From positions 1-24,444 of the forward strand of contig JALLAZ010000552.1 of the NCBI GenBank assembly GCA_036939755.1: 24,444 nt of DNA, given 5' to 3'. Origin of the DNA: Stephanodiscus triporus. Lineage: Eukaryota; Bacillariophyta; Thalassiosirophyceae; Thalassiosirales; Thalassiosiraceae. The position numbers and the translations under genes were made by a program. A model generated the notes under the pieces. The model did not search any database. It saw nothing but the letters and a program-made list of their open reading frames with translations, and had not been told where the DNA came from. Numbering within the stretch: position 1 is the first letter of the stretch; the number at the start of each line of letters is the position of its first letter. Positions 7,190 through 17,536 of this stretch are shown here, in pieces.

Positions 7190-9975
7190 TGAGCGCGGAC
7201 GATACGCTCGTACTGAGCGGGCAGTGGGAGTGCGTGATCGTGGGACCGATGGAGGACGACGACGACGACGACGAGAACGACGCCCGCCGCGGGACGGCGG
7301 GAGGCGGCGCCCCCCTAGCCGCGACGGCGCGGCCGAAACCCCCCCCCGCGAGCGAGCGCCGCTCGGTGTTCCCGTCGGGCGCGGGCGGCGCGATCGCACG
7401 CGCCGGGAAAGGCCTCGGCGCCGCGACGATCGCGAGGAGGACGCTCGGGTCGATCGCCGCCCGGCCGCCGCCGCCGCCGTCGGGCGCGTCCTCCGGTCCG
7501 GCATCGTCGACGGCTTCCGCGCGTCGTCCGCCGCCGGAGGACACCGTCGGCGGTGGAAAGGGCGACGATGACGACGACGAAGATGACGGCGACGACGACG
7601 AGGCATTGGAGAGGGAGCGGAAGAGACGGGCCGGGATGCTGGAGAGGTTGCGCAGGAAGGACGCGACCTCCTCCGGTCCGGGGCCCTCGACGGCGTCCGC
7701 CCCCCGTCCGCCATCGAAGGTCGATGTCGGCGGCGGCAAGGGTGACTTCGGCAGCGCCGTCGACGACGACTTTTCGGGAGCGAAGGGCGAGCGCATAAAC
7801 GTGCCATCGTACGTGCGCGTCTCGCTGCGTCCTCATCAACGAGAGGGCATCGCGTTCTTGTGGAATTACGTAACGGGAGTTAACGGGGGGCGAGTCGTTC
7901 GATGACGACGATGACGACAACGAAGACGGTGATGACGGTGACGACAATTCCGCGTTGGTGCGATTCGTAAGAAGGCGTGCGTCGTGTCAAAGGTGGATGA
8001 TGTGCCCAGGGGTGCGGTATTGGCCGATGAGATGGTATGTACCCAATCGTTGCATTCTAACCTTTATGCAAGTTTGGGCTCTTGCTATTGTTCTCGCCAT
8101 TTTTCGATACCTTTCACCCAACCGCACAAACTATTCGCTTTGTGGCACCCATTCAGGGACTTGGCAAGGTATGCATAACATTGCTCATTAGATCATTCCA
8201 CATCGCCTATTTATTAGCCTCGCCTCATCTCTCCCGTGCATCACCTGCACAACGTAGACTCTCATGACGATCTCCACAATATATGCGTACCACCGACTCC
8301 ATCGTGATCGACGCTTCATCGTGGTATGTCCCTCCAGTCTCGTGTCCAACTGGTCCAAAGAATTTGACAAATGGCTCGGGAAGGCATCCCAGCCCAAACG
8401 AATTGTGGTCCGCAACGGTGTCGAATCGGAAGGGTTGCGCACTCTCAAGTCGTTCGTGCCGCTCAAACCGAATCAGAGTGAGGTGCTGATACTGAGTTAT
8501 GAAATCTTCAGGTTGCACGTTAACGTCATCGATAGGGCGCAAAAAATTGGGATATTGGTGGTCGATGAAGGACACCGGCTCAAGAATACGAGTGGCAGTC
8601 AGACATTGACTGCTCTGAATTCGATAAGCGTCGAGGCTAGGATTTTGATTACGGGCACGCCCATCCAGGTGAGATATCGTTCGCCTTGCATCGGATTCCC
8701 GCGGTGTATTCCCATGAGTCTAAACGGGAAATTCATCCATCCGCGATGGTGTAGAACAATCTCTCTGAGTTTTACAACGTGGTCAACTTTGCAGTGCCCG
8801 GCATCCTCGGCGACTTGTCCGCATTTCGTCGCATGTACGAGCGTCCCATGACCCAGTCTAATCAAAAGAATGCATCGACCGCCCAGAAGGATAAGGGGCG
8901 GAAACAATCTAAAGCATTGGAGGCAATAACATCTCACTTCGTCTTGCGACGGTTGCAGAAGGATGTTCTGAACCAGCTACTCAAGAAGAGGACGGAGGTT
9001 CTTTTGTTTTGCCGTCCGACAGAGCGTCAGTGCGACATCTATCAGAGTATTGCTGAGCGTGCCAAGATTGGGGTAGTAGATGACTTCAATAATCCTTTGA
9101 TGCTGCTTACGGAACTTCGTAAGCTATGCACGCATCCATCGTTATTGAACGATAATAAGGCAGTTGATGGTGCTTCTCTTTCTGGAAAGTTGGTCGTTCT
9201 TGGCAATTTGCTCGACTCGATCCGCCGTCTCAATCAGACAGATAAAGTTGTGATCGTGTCTAATTTTACATCCGCTCTGACTGTAATTGAAGATTCACTC
9301 CTTCGCAAGAAAGGATTGTCCTTCGTTCGCCTCGATGGATACACAGACAACAAAATACGTGGGGCAATCGTGGACACATTCAACCGTGGATCTGCAGACA
9401 ATAGCTTCGCTTTCCTCCTCAGCTCCAAGGCCGGTGGGTGTGGATTGAACTTGATCGGTGCCAACCGTTTAATTATGGTCGACGCCGACTGGAATCCAGC
9501 GACAGATCATCAGGCAATGGCAAGGATTTTTCGCGAGGGTCAGACCAAGCCTTGCTTCATCTATCGTATGTTTACTGCTGGCACCGTCGAGGAAGTCATT
9601 TACCAAAGACAACTCCAGAAAGGAAATCTGGCTGAGCTGGCGAATGATGGCGGGAGCAACATCAACTCCGCAAGCTTCTCGAAAGAAGAGCTGCGTGATT
9701 GCTTTGCTTTGAAGCGGGAGTGCAAGTGCGACACCAAGCGAAAGCTGGGTAAAAAATGGTGTGATAACGCCGGCGTGTCTTCATTGCAATCCCAAGGATT
9801 TGTGGATGGACCTCTTCTTGAAATTTGTGAGGATGAAAGAGTAACATTTGTCCGAGTTGTTAACAATGACGAAGAGCCCACCGCAACATTGGATGTCGGC
9901 AACGCAGTCTTGTCAGATGATGATATGCTCTCTGCTGAGCGTTCATCTTCCGAAGAAGAAGAGTTCAATGGATAA
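6649..9975 (+). CDS. RAD54-family SNF2 DNA translocase
   Basis: This is a Swi2/Snf2 recombination motor. The N-terminus has YSVLYYKRTNKVHKF, resembling the short N-terminal motif of RAD54B/Rdh54 proteins, then acidic and Ser/Thr/Pro low-complexity sequence. The ATPase core starts at LRPHQREGIAFLWNYVTG. Exons ending at 8034, then 8157-8168, 8258-8668 and 8755-9975 all join in phase 0 (introns 122, 89 and 86 nt). They give ADEM-GLGK-TLMTIS (Walker A), VVDEGHRLKN (Walker B), ITGTPIQ-NNLSEFY, LSSKAGGCGLNLIGANR (motif V) and QAMARIFREGQ (motif VI). A C-terminal tail holds a Cys-containing patch (ECKCDTKRK) and an acidic end. The first exon is in conflict at 7884-7975: a stop at 7903 means either a weak 78-nt intron or two compensating indels. 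RAD54 versus RAD54B cannot be settled here. Confidence 0.85.
7158..7189 (+). repeat. (ACG/GAC)n microsatellite in coding sequence
   Basis: About ten tandem triplets encode poly-Thr in frame within the RAD54-like N-terminal region. Neighbouring GAC-rich stretches at 6860-6895 and 7255-7275 encode acidic runs. Triplet slippage has evidently shaped this exon. Confidence 0.8.
7884..7975 (+). other. Reading-frame conflict in RAD54-like exon 1
   Basis: The SNF2 frame meets TGA at 7903-7905, just after VTGVNGG and a run of six G (7885-7890). The frame shifted by one base reads an acidic segment (DDDDDDNEDGDDGDD) up to about 7950, like other acidic runs in this protein. The original frame resumes for VSKVDDVPRGAVLADEM. 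Two models fit: a G-run indel plus a second compensating indel, or a 78-nt intron at 7894-7971 with poor splice consensus. Confidence 0.55.
8157..8168 (+). other. 12-nt microexon encoding the Walker A loop
   Basis: Between introns 8035-8156 (GTATGT to TTCAG) and 8169-8257 (GTATGC to GTAG) lies GGACTTGGCAAG, encoding Gly-Leu-Gly-Lys. Without it the conserved ADEM-GLGKT motif is broken. With it ADEMGLGKTLMTIS is perfect, and all junctions are phase 0. Confidence 0.85.
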
Positions 9976-10786
9976 AAGAAAAAGAGTGAGAATCCAGTTT
10001 TGTTTGGACGCAGATCGAGCAGTGAGAGAGCAGGGGAGGCAGATGTAAAATGGAGTTGAGGGAAAAAACACTCTATTAATTAGTAGAGATATCTTAAGAT
10101 GTGACCTGTGGAATCCACAACGCACAATGACAACAAACCTCATTCCCTCCTCGCTTTTCGATTTGCAGCGGATCGATCAACCTCATCCCCACGATGGAAT
10201 TAGAGAGAGTAGATTCTAAAATCCCCAAACCCACCCTGGAGCATCATATCCGGTCGCTGAAGGCGTAGGGAGAGGGGAGAATTGGAAATAAAAATTTCAA
10301 TTCAACGCCCAACCCTCTACGTGCACATCTTATGCACTCTTCTACTCTGCAATCACGTATCGGGAAGGCGTTTGGCTTCGAAGTTTCTTCGCACCAGTAT
10401 AAGCAAAAAGCTGCCACTGCATTTGTCGTCACATATTATTTTCTCACTTTTCAATCATTCCTATTTCTCTGAATCATCATGTGAAATCAAGATATGCTCG
10501 CATTAACCGCTGAGTTCAAGTCTGTTTGAACGCCTAGTCAAGAAGCAGAAGTTGTTTGCAGTCAATCGGAGTACCTTTTACTAGCAGAAGGGCGGAAGAA
10601 TTTATTCTCGGGACTAACTAAGCTTTGATGAGAAAGAGAGATTCGTTGTGATCGCGAGTCAAAGGGTCTGCTACGTCTGCACAAAGCCTCGGAGGCCTCG
10701 AGTCGATTGAATGAGACGCATTTTCTTGTTAGATGGTCTATCACTACCATTCGTGGTTTCTTAACAAAATGAATGCTATCCCTATT
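9976..10786. other. Convergent 3' spacer with a decayed repeat of the TruD 3' end
   Basis: No gene is supported between the converging RAD54-like and TruD genes. The segment around 10445-10560 resembles 10765-10900, the 3' end of the TruD gene: AAATCAAGAT, GCTCGCATT and TCAAG are shared in order at about 314 bp spacing. The copy carries changes that destroy the reading frame, so it looks like an old tandem duplication of the gene end. Confidence 0.4.
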
Positions 10787-13257
10787 TTAAGTTCTTACTA
10801 AATCAAGATTACGCTCGCATTTACCCCTTAACTCAAGCTTGCTTTGATATTCACTCGATGTCGGACGCTTTGTTAATTCTCGCAAAGCAATTGTTGCATA
10901 ACTAGATGGTGGTAGGGAGAATCCAATGGACATCCCAAATATCATATCATCATTGTCATCTTGATTGTCCTGTTGCACTATGCAATTCTGCCTCCCCTGT
11001 TCTGCACTGCTGCAAAGTGTAATTGCGGCAACGTCAATGTTTTTCACTTTCATCAAGTCAGTTTGCAAGAGAGGCTGCAACGGATCTTTGTACATCTTGA
11101 TATCAAAGCTCACATCTTCAGGCTTGCAAATTAGCTTCCGGTAGTCACCGCACAGAGCAATTTCTTTGTCAACTGCCCCAATCCGTGCAAAGTCACTCTT
11201 CCTGATCCCATCCTTCTTTAACAACTCATCGAAAAAATCGCCTGAGGACCCACCAGGATACATGATCTTGTGCCCAGCAAGAGGAAGCACTACATCTGTG
11301 ATGGTGTAGCTGGAATCTTTCAAATCTTTCTCCTCTACTATTTTTACAGTTTTTCCCTTCAATCCACTAGTGCCCCCCCCACCTTCATGTGATGGCTTAT
11401 CTTCAATCAGAACCAAGTCACCAACCCTTATTTCTGTACTCCCCTCCAATTCGATTCGGTGCGATGCTACCAAATTCCAAAGATAACTTTGGTACGCGTG
11501 GAGGAACATTGAGCGCATATTTTTTGCGATAGAGCAAAAAGCGTGTTTGTAGTCTCTTGGCTTTCGAGAGAGACTAGACACAATGCTGTTCTCGCAATTC
11601 ATAAATCTTCCCAAGCTGTTCTGAATAGCACGCGCACATTTCATCTCGGCTTCTCGTGCAGAATTTTCATCTGTTGATACATCAATGGATTCAAATCTCT
11701 TTGCCCATTGTCTCCGCGCTTCAGCAATCCGAGGATACTCGTCAGGTTTTTCTCCCATGATAATGTCAATAGCTCCTTCAAAATCTCCTTTCATTATCGC
11801 AATCCCAACGAGGTGAGTATCGTGGTATTTGCCAAATCTTTGCATGCCAAAGTAGTTTATAAAGCCATGCGCTTTAAAGGCCTTGCCGGCGGCTTCCAAT
11901 TTCTGCTGAACTTGCTGCTTCCTGGAGCGAAGACTCTCCTCGGAGTCTTTCCCTATATCAATATTCCTCAACACAACATCGAAACGATTCCCCGCTAAGG
12001 CTCCTAGTCTAACTTCTTCTGTGGAATATGCAAAATTTCCTAATCGAATAATATTTGACCCATTCTGCGTAGTATTACCGCCTCCGCTGCTGTTTGTAAT
12101 CTCTTTGTTCGCTGCAAGAAGCTGCTCCTTTTCCACGCGATAGACTGAGCAAAACTGGGTAGTAACTCCTCGTTTGTCTTTCATACCTGCATAGTTGATG
12201 CCACTTTTGGAGAGGCGTGCCATTCTAACAACATCCTTAGCAGCGGTAGTAGTGTCGACATTTTCCTTGTAGAGAACGAATCTAAGGTAATCTGGACGGT
12301 TCTTTGGCCAAGTTGCTCGATTGCGACTTCTGTTGTCAATATTCCCTGAATTGTTCTTGTTCCTCCCACCGCTCCTCCCGCCACTATGAGAGTCCGGGGG
12401 CATGTCAGATTCAAATCTCTTACGCCATACTCGGATTCTTCCGTCTGCGTTATCGGCACGAGCCAAGGAGCTGAAGACGGGAGTTTTTATTAGTAGATGT
12501 ATGGACCGACGGATCTCTTTATCGGATATTGCGGGTAGTATATAAAACTTGTCCACATTGTTGGCGTCACCTATTGCGTCTTGTCGCAGAAACGACACCA
12601 ATTCCTGTGCCGAATTTTCGCCGATGAGATTGGTCAGATCCTGTTTGCAACTATCCCAATGAGTCTCGTGCATTTCCAGAGCTCCTGTCCCGCTTATGTT
12701 TGAGCAGGCATTATCTGACGTAGAGTTAGGAATGAGCATCGACGGATCCAGAGCTTCTTTCCCACGCATGAACTTGGATAGATCTGTGCCATCGGAAAGC
12801 TTTCTCTTTCTATCTGAAACCGAAGCATTTGTTTCGGCCGACTCATCGCTTCGTACGGGAGTTTCCAGGCTTTCAAGACGAGCGATATTGCCATTCAAGT
12901 CCACTGAAGGAAATTGGCAAAATTATTGATGGGTCGTGAGTAATCCGTGGTATGATTGCGCACTCAACACGAAATCGTGTATATAATTCACGCACCTTCG
13001 TGTACGACAAAGTCGGAGTAACGAGCCTTCACAACAGCAGCAAAGCCCTCGTGAGGCGATGCATATGCCGATATGCCAAATTGACGCTCGAGGTCATCAT
13101 ATCGATTTGCCATGTTTCGTTTCTGACCGCGATAACTGTTGCGACGAAGTGATAGGGGGGCAACAGAATTACTCCGTGAATATGTTTGAGGCGGGACGTC
13201 GAGGAAAGATGATCTTTGGGTGTAACTAAGCCTCCGCCGAATGAAGCACCCTTGCAT
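10787..13257 (-). CDS. TruD/Pus7-family tRNA/mRNA pseudouridine synthase
   Basis: Two exons (13257-12996 and 12903-10787) flank a 92-nt GT-AG intron. Splicing reads DFVVHE-VDLNGNIARL, the N-terminal TruD block, and gives 792 residues. GINYAGMKDKRGVTTQ carries the catalytic Asp (about residue 330), FINYFGMQRFG is at about 435-445, and YTITDVVLPLAGHKIMYPG is the C-terminal TRUD block. Family members isomerise U13 of tRNA and other uridines. A Gly/Asn/Arg-rich insert (about 260-285) and long linkers are extra to the core. The start is uncertain: ATG 13257 adds a basic, Ser/Arg-rich, acid-free N-terminus that could be an organellar presequence, while ATG 13113 (MANRYDDLERQFGI) begins just before the domain and gives 744 residues. 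The gene is divergent from the MgtE-like gene. Confidence 0.88.
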
Positions 13258-13461
13258 ATGCGGCTGTCCGTGTGTGTGGTTAGCACGTTGTGTTGGTGGT
13301 GGGGGATTTGAGGCGGGAGCGGCGGGGCGGCGCGAGGTCTGTCGTCTGTCGTACTCTCTCTCTAGAGAAAAACACAAAACATACCATACGATACGTATCA
13401 TACCTATCTACCACCGCCTTCGGGGTCTATTCGAAGTCAAGATGCACACACAGAAATAACC
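13258..13461. promoter_or_regulatory. Divergent promoter region, TruD / MgtE-like
   Basis: This gap of about 200 bp contains TACGATAC at 13387-13394, followed by GTATCATACCTATCTACC, and a CT-rich run before it. It sits about 70 bp upstream of the + strand ATG. If TruD starts at 13113 the region is wider. The promoter role is inferred from position and motif recurrence. Confidence 0.4.
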
Positions 13462-14893
13462 ATGACAACTTCCACTGAAACGACATCAGCAGCAGACATG
13501 CAAGCTGAGCTTCGATATTTGCGTCAGAGAAATGGAGATCTTCAATCACAAGTAGAAAAATTATTAAAGAATCAGCGAGAGTTAGCTGTGAATTCCCACA
13601 AGGGATGTGGCGAGAATAGTATAGATTCGGCTCCATCGTCACTCAATGCTGGCCTTGGGCACAGGAAAACAGACGAAATAAAAGAGCAGCCGATGAAGCT
13701 AGACAGGTCAGATTCTAGTCTATCAAGTGATAATTTACAAAGTGGTTTGCACCATCGGCACGTTTTTCCCATGGACAACAGCCGTGTGGATCGATCATCT
13801 TCGGGGTCTTCTTCCGCCAGCAAACGACGTCACAGTGCGAAGCCCATGGCCTCCGGTCCTGGCTGCAAGCTCGTGATAGGCGAGCCCGGTAGTCATCTCG
13901 ATTTGGTCACCTCTCCTGCTCATGGATCGAGCGCAGAGGCTGACTTTGAGGATCCGGTCGGTAAAATTTTGCGAGGTCGGTTAAAGAAAAAAGTCTCACT
14001 TGATGGTTCCAGCGGTCGTGACTTGCACGCGCTATCGATAGACCGCGGTGATGAAGAACAGGGTACATCTTCAGATGCACGCATAGAAGTTAGCATGGGC
14101 TTAAACGACGAAGATGATATTACGGATGAGGAACTAGATAACCTCATTGATGACGATAGCCACAACAAACACGTGCCCAAAGACGCGATACCAGGCTCGA
14201 CACCGTCCAATCTGATATCTTCGCCGAGATTATTCGCATTCCCACCATTCAAGGATCAATTGAAGGAAAGAGCGGGTTGGTTAATAGGACTTTTAGTACT
14301 TCAATCTTGTTCATCGTTCATCATTCAGCACAACCAACGTTTCTTGCAGTGAGTAAATAGAACTTATGGGCAATATTGCAGTCACACACACAACATGACT
14401 CACTAATCACATCGGCCTCGCATGTTGCTTAATTAGGAAACACATGGTCATTGTGCAATTTCTCACAATGCTTGTTGGCGCGGGTGGCAATGCCGGAAAT
14501 CAGGCCGCCGTTCGAGTAATTCGTTCATTGGCCGTGGGTACGTTGAATCAACGCACCATGAAGAGATTTTTGAGAAACGAAGCAAAAATGGCTTTGAGTT
14601 TGAGTGTATTGATAGGCATGACGGGATTCGCTAGGGCGGCAATGTTCCGTGTTCCACCGGGGGAGACGATTGCTGTCACGGCAAGCGTCTGCGCAATTGT
14701 TGCAATTAGCGTTGCCATCGGGAATGCATTGCCATTGGGGATGAAGAGGGTGGGGATAGACCCTGCACATTCAAGTACAACAATCCAGGTTGTGATGGAT
14801 ATTCTAGGAGTTTTGATCACGGTTTGCGTGAGCTCATTCGTCTTGAGTTTCAAAGTCTTTCAGAATGGAGAAATCAAACGATTATTGGATTAA
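13462..14893 (+). CDS. MgtE/SLC41-like divalent cation transporter
   Basis: Two exons (13462-14348 and 14437-14893) with an 88-nt intron (GTGAGT to TTAG) give 447 residues. Residues 1-260 are hydrophilic: a short coiled coil near 15-38, then Ser-rich and acidic sequence with no recognisable MgtE N or CBS domain. The membrane part has five predicted helices. The junction falls just before VIVQFLTMLVGAGGNAGNQAA (about 300-320), the hallmark MgtE pore motif P-M-L-I-G-T-G-G-N-A-G-x-Q. Bacterial MgtE carries one such five-helix domain per subunit and works as a dimer, whereas animal SLC41 has two fused. This protein has one, so it presumably dimerises. Mg2+ or a related cation is the expected substrate. 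The membrane is not evident, as there is no signal peptide. Confidence 0.85.
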
Positions 14894-15466
14894 CACGGAG
14901 ATATCTATTAATTCACGAGCAAGGCACTTCCGTCATGTCATCAAATTATCAACATCTACTGTTGTGTAAATACGACAACAACTTATAAAGCTGTAACAAA
15001 GCAAATCCAACTTTTCTTAGTTTCATAAACAAATCTCATTCAGATTTTATCCCAAGTCAACTTCGTCGGTAGTCTCAGAATGGTAATACAAAGGAGATAT
15101 TTTGTAGAGATGAGGTGATAAGAGCGAACCGTTAAAGCTTTTAGCTTTAGAAGATTTGAAGCTTCACTCGAGAATGAAGCCGATACAACCCAAGCTTATA
15201 CATCGGCAGCATCGGAGGAGAGTCAGGTATAGTCGAAAATCAAATAGAAACATTGCAGTGAAGGCAAGGCCCGTAAAAGAAAAGGATCCAATATGAGCTT
15301 ACGCTACGCATTCAGCATTTCAGTAGACAAATTTTTGAGACGCGTGGCATTTCAGTATGATGCAAGACTTTTTGTCGTTTAGTACTATCTGGTAATGACT
15401 GAACTCTTTTCCTAACAATTTCATATCAGTTACCCTACCATTTTCGAAATATTTGAGAATCAATAC
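14894..15466. other. Convergent 3' spacer, no gene seen
   Basis: This AT-rich non-coding stretch lies between the 3' ends of the MgtE-like gene and the plastid-targeted membrane protein gene. A few short self-complementary GAAGCTTC-type patches occur around 15135-15180, but I see no ORF, RNA gene or clear repeat. Confidence 0.5.
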
Positions 15467-16075
15467 TCATCGAACGCCATCTATGATATTGAAGTATGAT
15501 TCGACGTCAACATCAAGGGCATTTTTCTCTTGTTTGTATCCTTTGGATTGTTGAACTAGTTCAGGAATGTTTGACTGGAAATTTTCTCTCCTTTTCCTCT
15601 CGATGTTGCCATCTTTAGTATACGTAGTGGATTGATATATGCTACGGCTATAATAAACTACGTTTGGGCTCCCTGCATTGCCACCAAACGTGCCGAATAA
15701 AAACCTCAGAATCAAAGTCAGTACGCAAAGTGGAAGGGCAAAGTCCCGGATCAATGACAAAATTCCGTTTTCGGGTATCTTTTCCTTTGTGGCATCGGGT
15801 TGCTTTGACTTTGGATCAGTTCTCGGACGACGTCCTCCAGCGCGGGCCACGGTATATTTCTCCTTATTTGTTGAGTTGGTGTGTTCATCAAAATTCATGC
15901 CTCTCCTTTGTGATGAATGATCTTCTGCTTGATTGGATAACGATAATGCTGCAAAGCTTGATATTTTCGGTTTGCACAAAAGTGATGGATCAACATGGGG
16001 TATAAACGCAGATGCCACCAATGGCATGAGTACCATCACTCGCAATGCTGATCTTCTTATTTTATCAGAAGTCAT
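15467..16075 (-). CDS. Predicted plastid-targeted membrane protein, unknown function
   Basis: The product has 202 residues when started at ATG 16075. This start gives a clean signal peptide (basic MTSDKIRR, then a hydrophobic core) ending in ASAFIP at 21-26. That is the ASAF-type junction diatoms use for import into the complex plastid, and the Ser-rich, Lys-containing stretch after it fits a transit peptide. One transmembrane helix lies at about 105-127, followed by a Gly-rich turn (GTFGGNAG) and a hydrophilic C-terminal tail of about 70 residues with Tyr/Ser and Lys/Arg clusters. No family is recognised. An in-frame ATG at 16120 would put 15 residues before the signal. The gene is divergent from the FKBP gene. 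Confidence 0.7.
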   Translation of the reverse strand: MTSDKIRRSALRVMVLMPLVASAFIPHVDPSLLCKPKISSFAALSLSNQAEDHSSQRRGMNFDEHTNSTNKEKYTVARAGGRRPRTDPKSKQPDATKEKIPENGILSLIRDFALPLCVLTLILRFLFGTFGGNAGSPNVVYYSRSIYQSTTYTKDGNIERKRRENFQSNIPELVQQSKGYKQEKNALDVDVESYFNIIDGVR

Positions 16076-16350
16076 CGCGCCGCAGCACTCCGGGTGATTG
16101 CGTAAGTGTTGGGGAGCCAAAAATTATCGCTTTCAGAATCTCTGTGGAAATCTCCTGGTGTACGATAAGTACGATACTTAAATACCTACTTAAGTACTCT
16201 ACAAGAGATACAAAACTCGACTACGTATCGTACGATTATGTACGATAAGTTCTCTAGAGAAGGATGAGCAAAAATAATAATATGAAAATCATCGCTTCCC
16301 ACAAAAACGCTCTCCTGTCTCCTGACGCTAACCCCTCCCCCCCCCGAAAA
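16076..16350. promoter_or_regulatory. Divergent promoter region, plastid protein / FKBP
   Basis: This gap has the densest run of the recurrent element. TACGATAA is at 16161, TACGATAC at 16170-16177, then ATACCTACTTAAGTACTC, GTATCGTA at 16225-16232, TACGATTA and another TACGATAA at about 16241. The copies lie on both strands, as expected for a shared bidirectional promoter. In-frame ATGs at 16264 and 16282 for the FKBP lie inside this region but would bury its signal peptide. Confidence 0.45.
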
Positions 16351-17148
16351 ATGGTCCTCCTCGCAGCATCCCTCTTCCGCCACCTACTCGCCCTCTTGTC
16401 ACTGATCCTTCTTGGAGTCGCTGCTACCGATGAGGCAGGCACGGCTTATTTGGAGGAGAAGTCGAAATTGGCCGATGTGGTGACGCTCCCTAGCGGACTG
16501 CGTTACAAGGTATTGGAGAAGGGAAAGGGCGCCTTCCATCCGAAGGCGAGCACTCCTTGTCTGTGCCACTACGCCGGAACCCTCATTGACGGTACTGAAT
16601 TCGACTCGTCCTACTCACGTGGTGAACCCACGACCTTTGCTCCGAACCAAGTCATCAAAGGGTGAGTCTGTATCTGTGTTTTCTCCTTTTTTACAATGCT
16701 ATTCACTCTGTCCCCCTAACTCAAGAGTAATTCATATAAATATCGTAGATGGACGGAAGCAATGCAGCTGATGGTCGAGGGAGACAAATGGGAGCTTTAC
16801 ATACCAAGCGATTTAGCCTATGGTGCTAGTGGATCGGGAGCTAAAATTCCTGGACATTCTGCTCTGGTATTCATAATTGAAATGATCGAGATCCAGGGCG
16901 AAAAGGTAATTGCATTGAAATGCAATCCCAACACATTAGAGGAATGTGACGACAAAATGAAAGCGTACATTGACAAGGCTAAAACAAAATTCGGCGGAGA
17001 TGGTGATGAACTCGAGGAGGAGATTGGAAGGCTGATGAAGATGACCAAGGGGGGTGGTATGAAGGACGAGTTGAAGGCATGGTTTGACACCCGTATCTTT
17101 TTGCTCCAGCAAATGCTCCTCAATAGCAATGCTAAGGAAGAACTCTAG
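16351..17148 (+). CDS. ER-luminal FKBP peptidyl-prolyl isomerase
   Basis: Two exons (16351-16661 and 16749-17148) with an 87-nt intron give 236 residues; the junction reads VIKG-WTEAMQ. Residues 1-25 are a signal peptide and the FKBP domain spans about 45-155. All positions lining the FK506 pocket are present: Tyr74, Phe84-Asp85 (in GTEFDSSY), Val101-Ile102, Trp105, Tyr128 and Phe145. It should therefore be an active prolyl isomerase. A helical C-terminal extension of about 80 residues (Lys/Glu-rich, with CNPNTLEEC) ends in KEEL, a KDEL-type ER-retrieval signal. Signal peptide plus KEEL argue for a folding role in the ER lumen. The chosen Met is the last one before the hydrophobic core; 16264 and 16282 are upstream alternatives. 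Confidence 0.9.
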
Positions 17149-17536
17149 AGATGATGTGGTTATGGGGGTCTCCTGTTGGTTCCCAAATATTCATCCGAAA
17201 ACAGCATTGATTGGCTTATTATTTTCAGTGAGCTGATCAGAGGTATTGTAGCATATGCTCTCCCGCAAGAGTTCTAAAGCCTGCAGGCTGGGATTTTGAA
17301 TACAGTACGTTCTATTGCAGGACGAACGGCTGTGGTCAGAAAACAAATCGGTCTCATCGTGGCGGCTTCGTTCATCAGTGCTAGGAAGGCTTTAGTCAGC
17401 GAACACCGACGAAGTGAAGCCATCGAAGATTGAATCGAAGTGCCTGAGAATTCCATCTCTATTCTACCAAAACGCTTATGTAACACTATTAAATACACCA
17501 TAATATCATTGAGAATACAGTCCACGATGGATCCGC
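17149..17536. other. Convergent 3' spacer, no supported gene
   Basis: This stretch separates the FKBP 3' end from the transporter 3' end. Open frames on both strands are short, lack family motifs, and the + strand one (17278-17430) has no ATG. Nothing else is seen. Confidence 0.5.

Noticed and set aside
7076..7807. Long Arg- and Ser-rich ORFs opposite the RAD54-like N-terminal exon (also 2628-3275 opposite the coiled-coil gene)
   Set aside because: They are mirror frames of GC-rich triplet repeats. Low-complexity DNA lacks stops in all frames, and no motif is present.
7894..7971. Considered as a definite 78-nt intron in the RAD54-like gene
   Set aside because: It keeps frame, but the donor (CGA/GTCGTT) and acceptor (CGTAAG, no pyrimidine tract) are poor, and the interior reads as acidic coding sequence in another frame. 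It is left as one of two models.
10282..10506. 74-residue + ORF in the RAD54/TruD spacer
   Set aside because: It has no recognisable motif and overlaps the decayed repeat. The hydrophobic start is not enough to support a gene.
16264..16350. Upstream in-frame ATGs for the FKBP
   Set aside because: They would bury the signal peptide that matches the KEEL ER signal, and they lie in the motif-rich divergent promoter.
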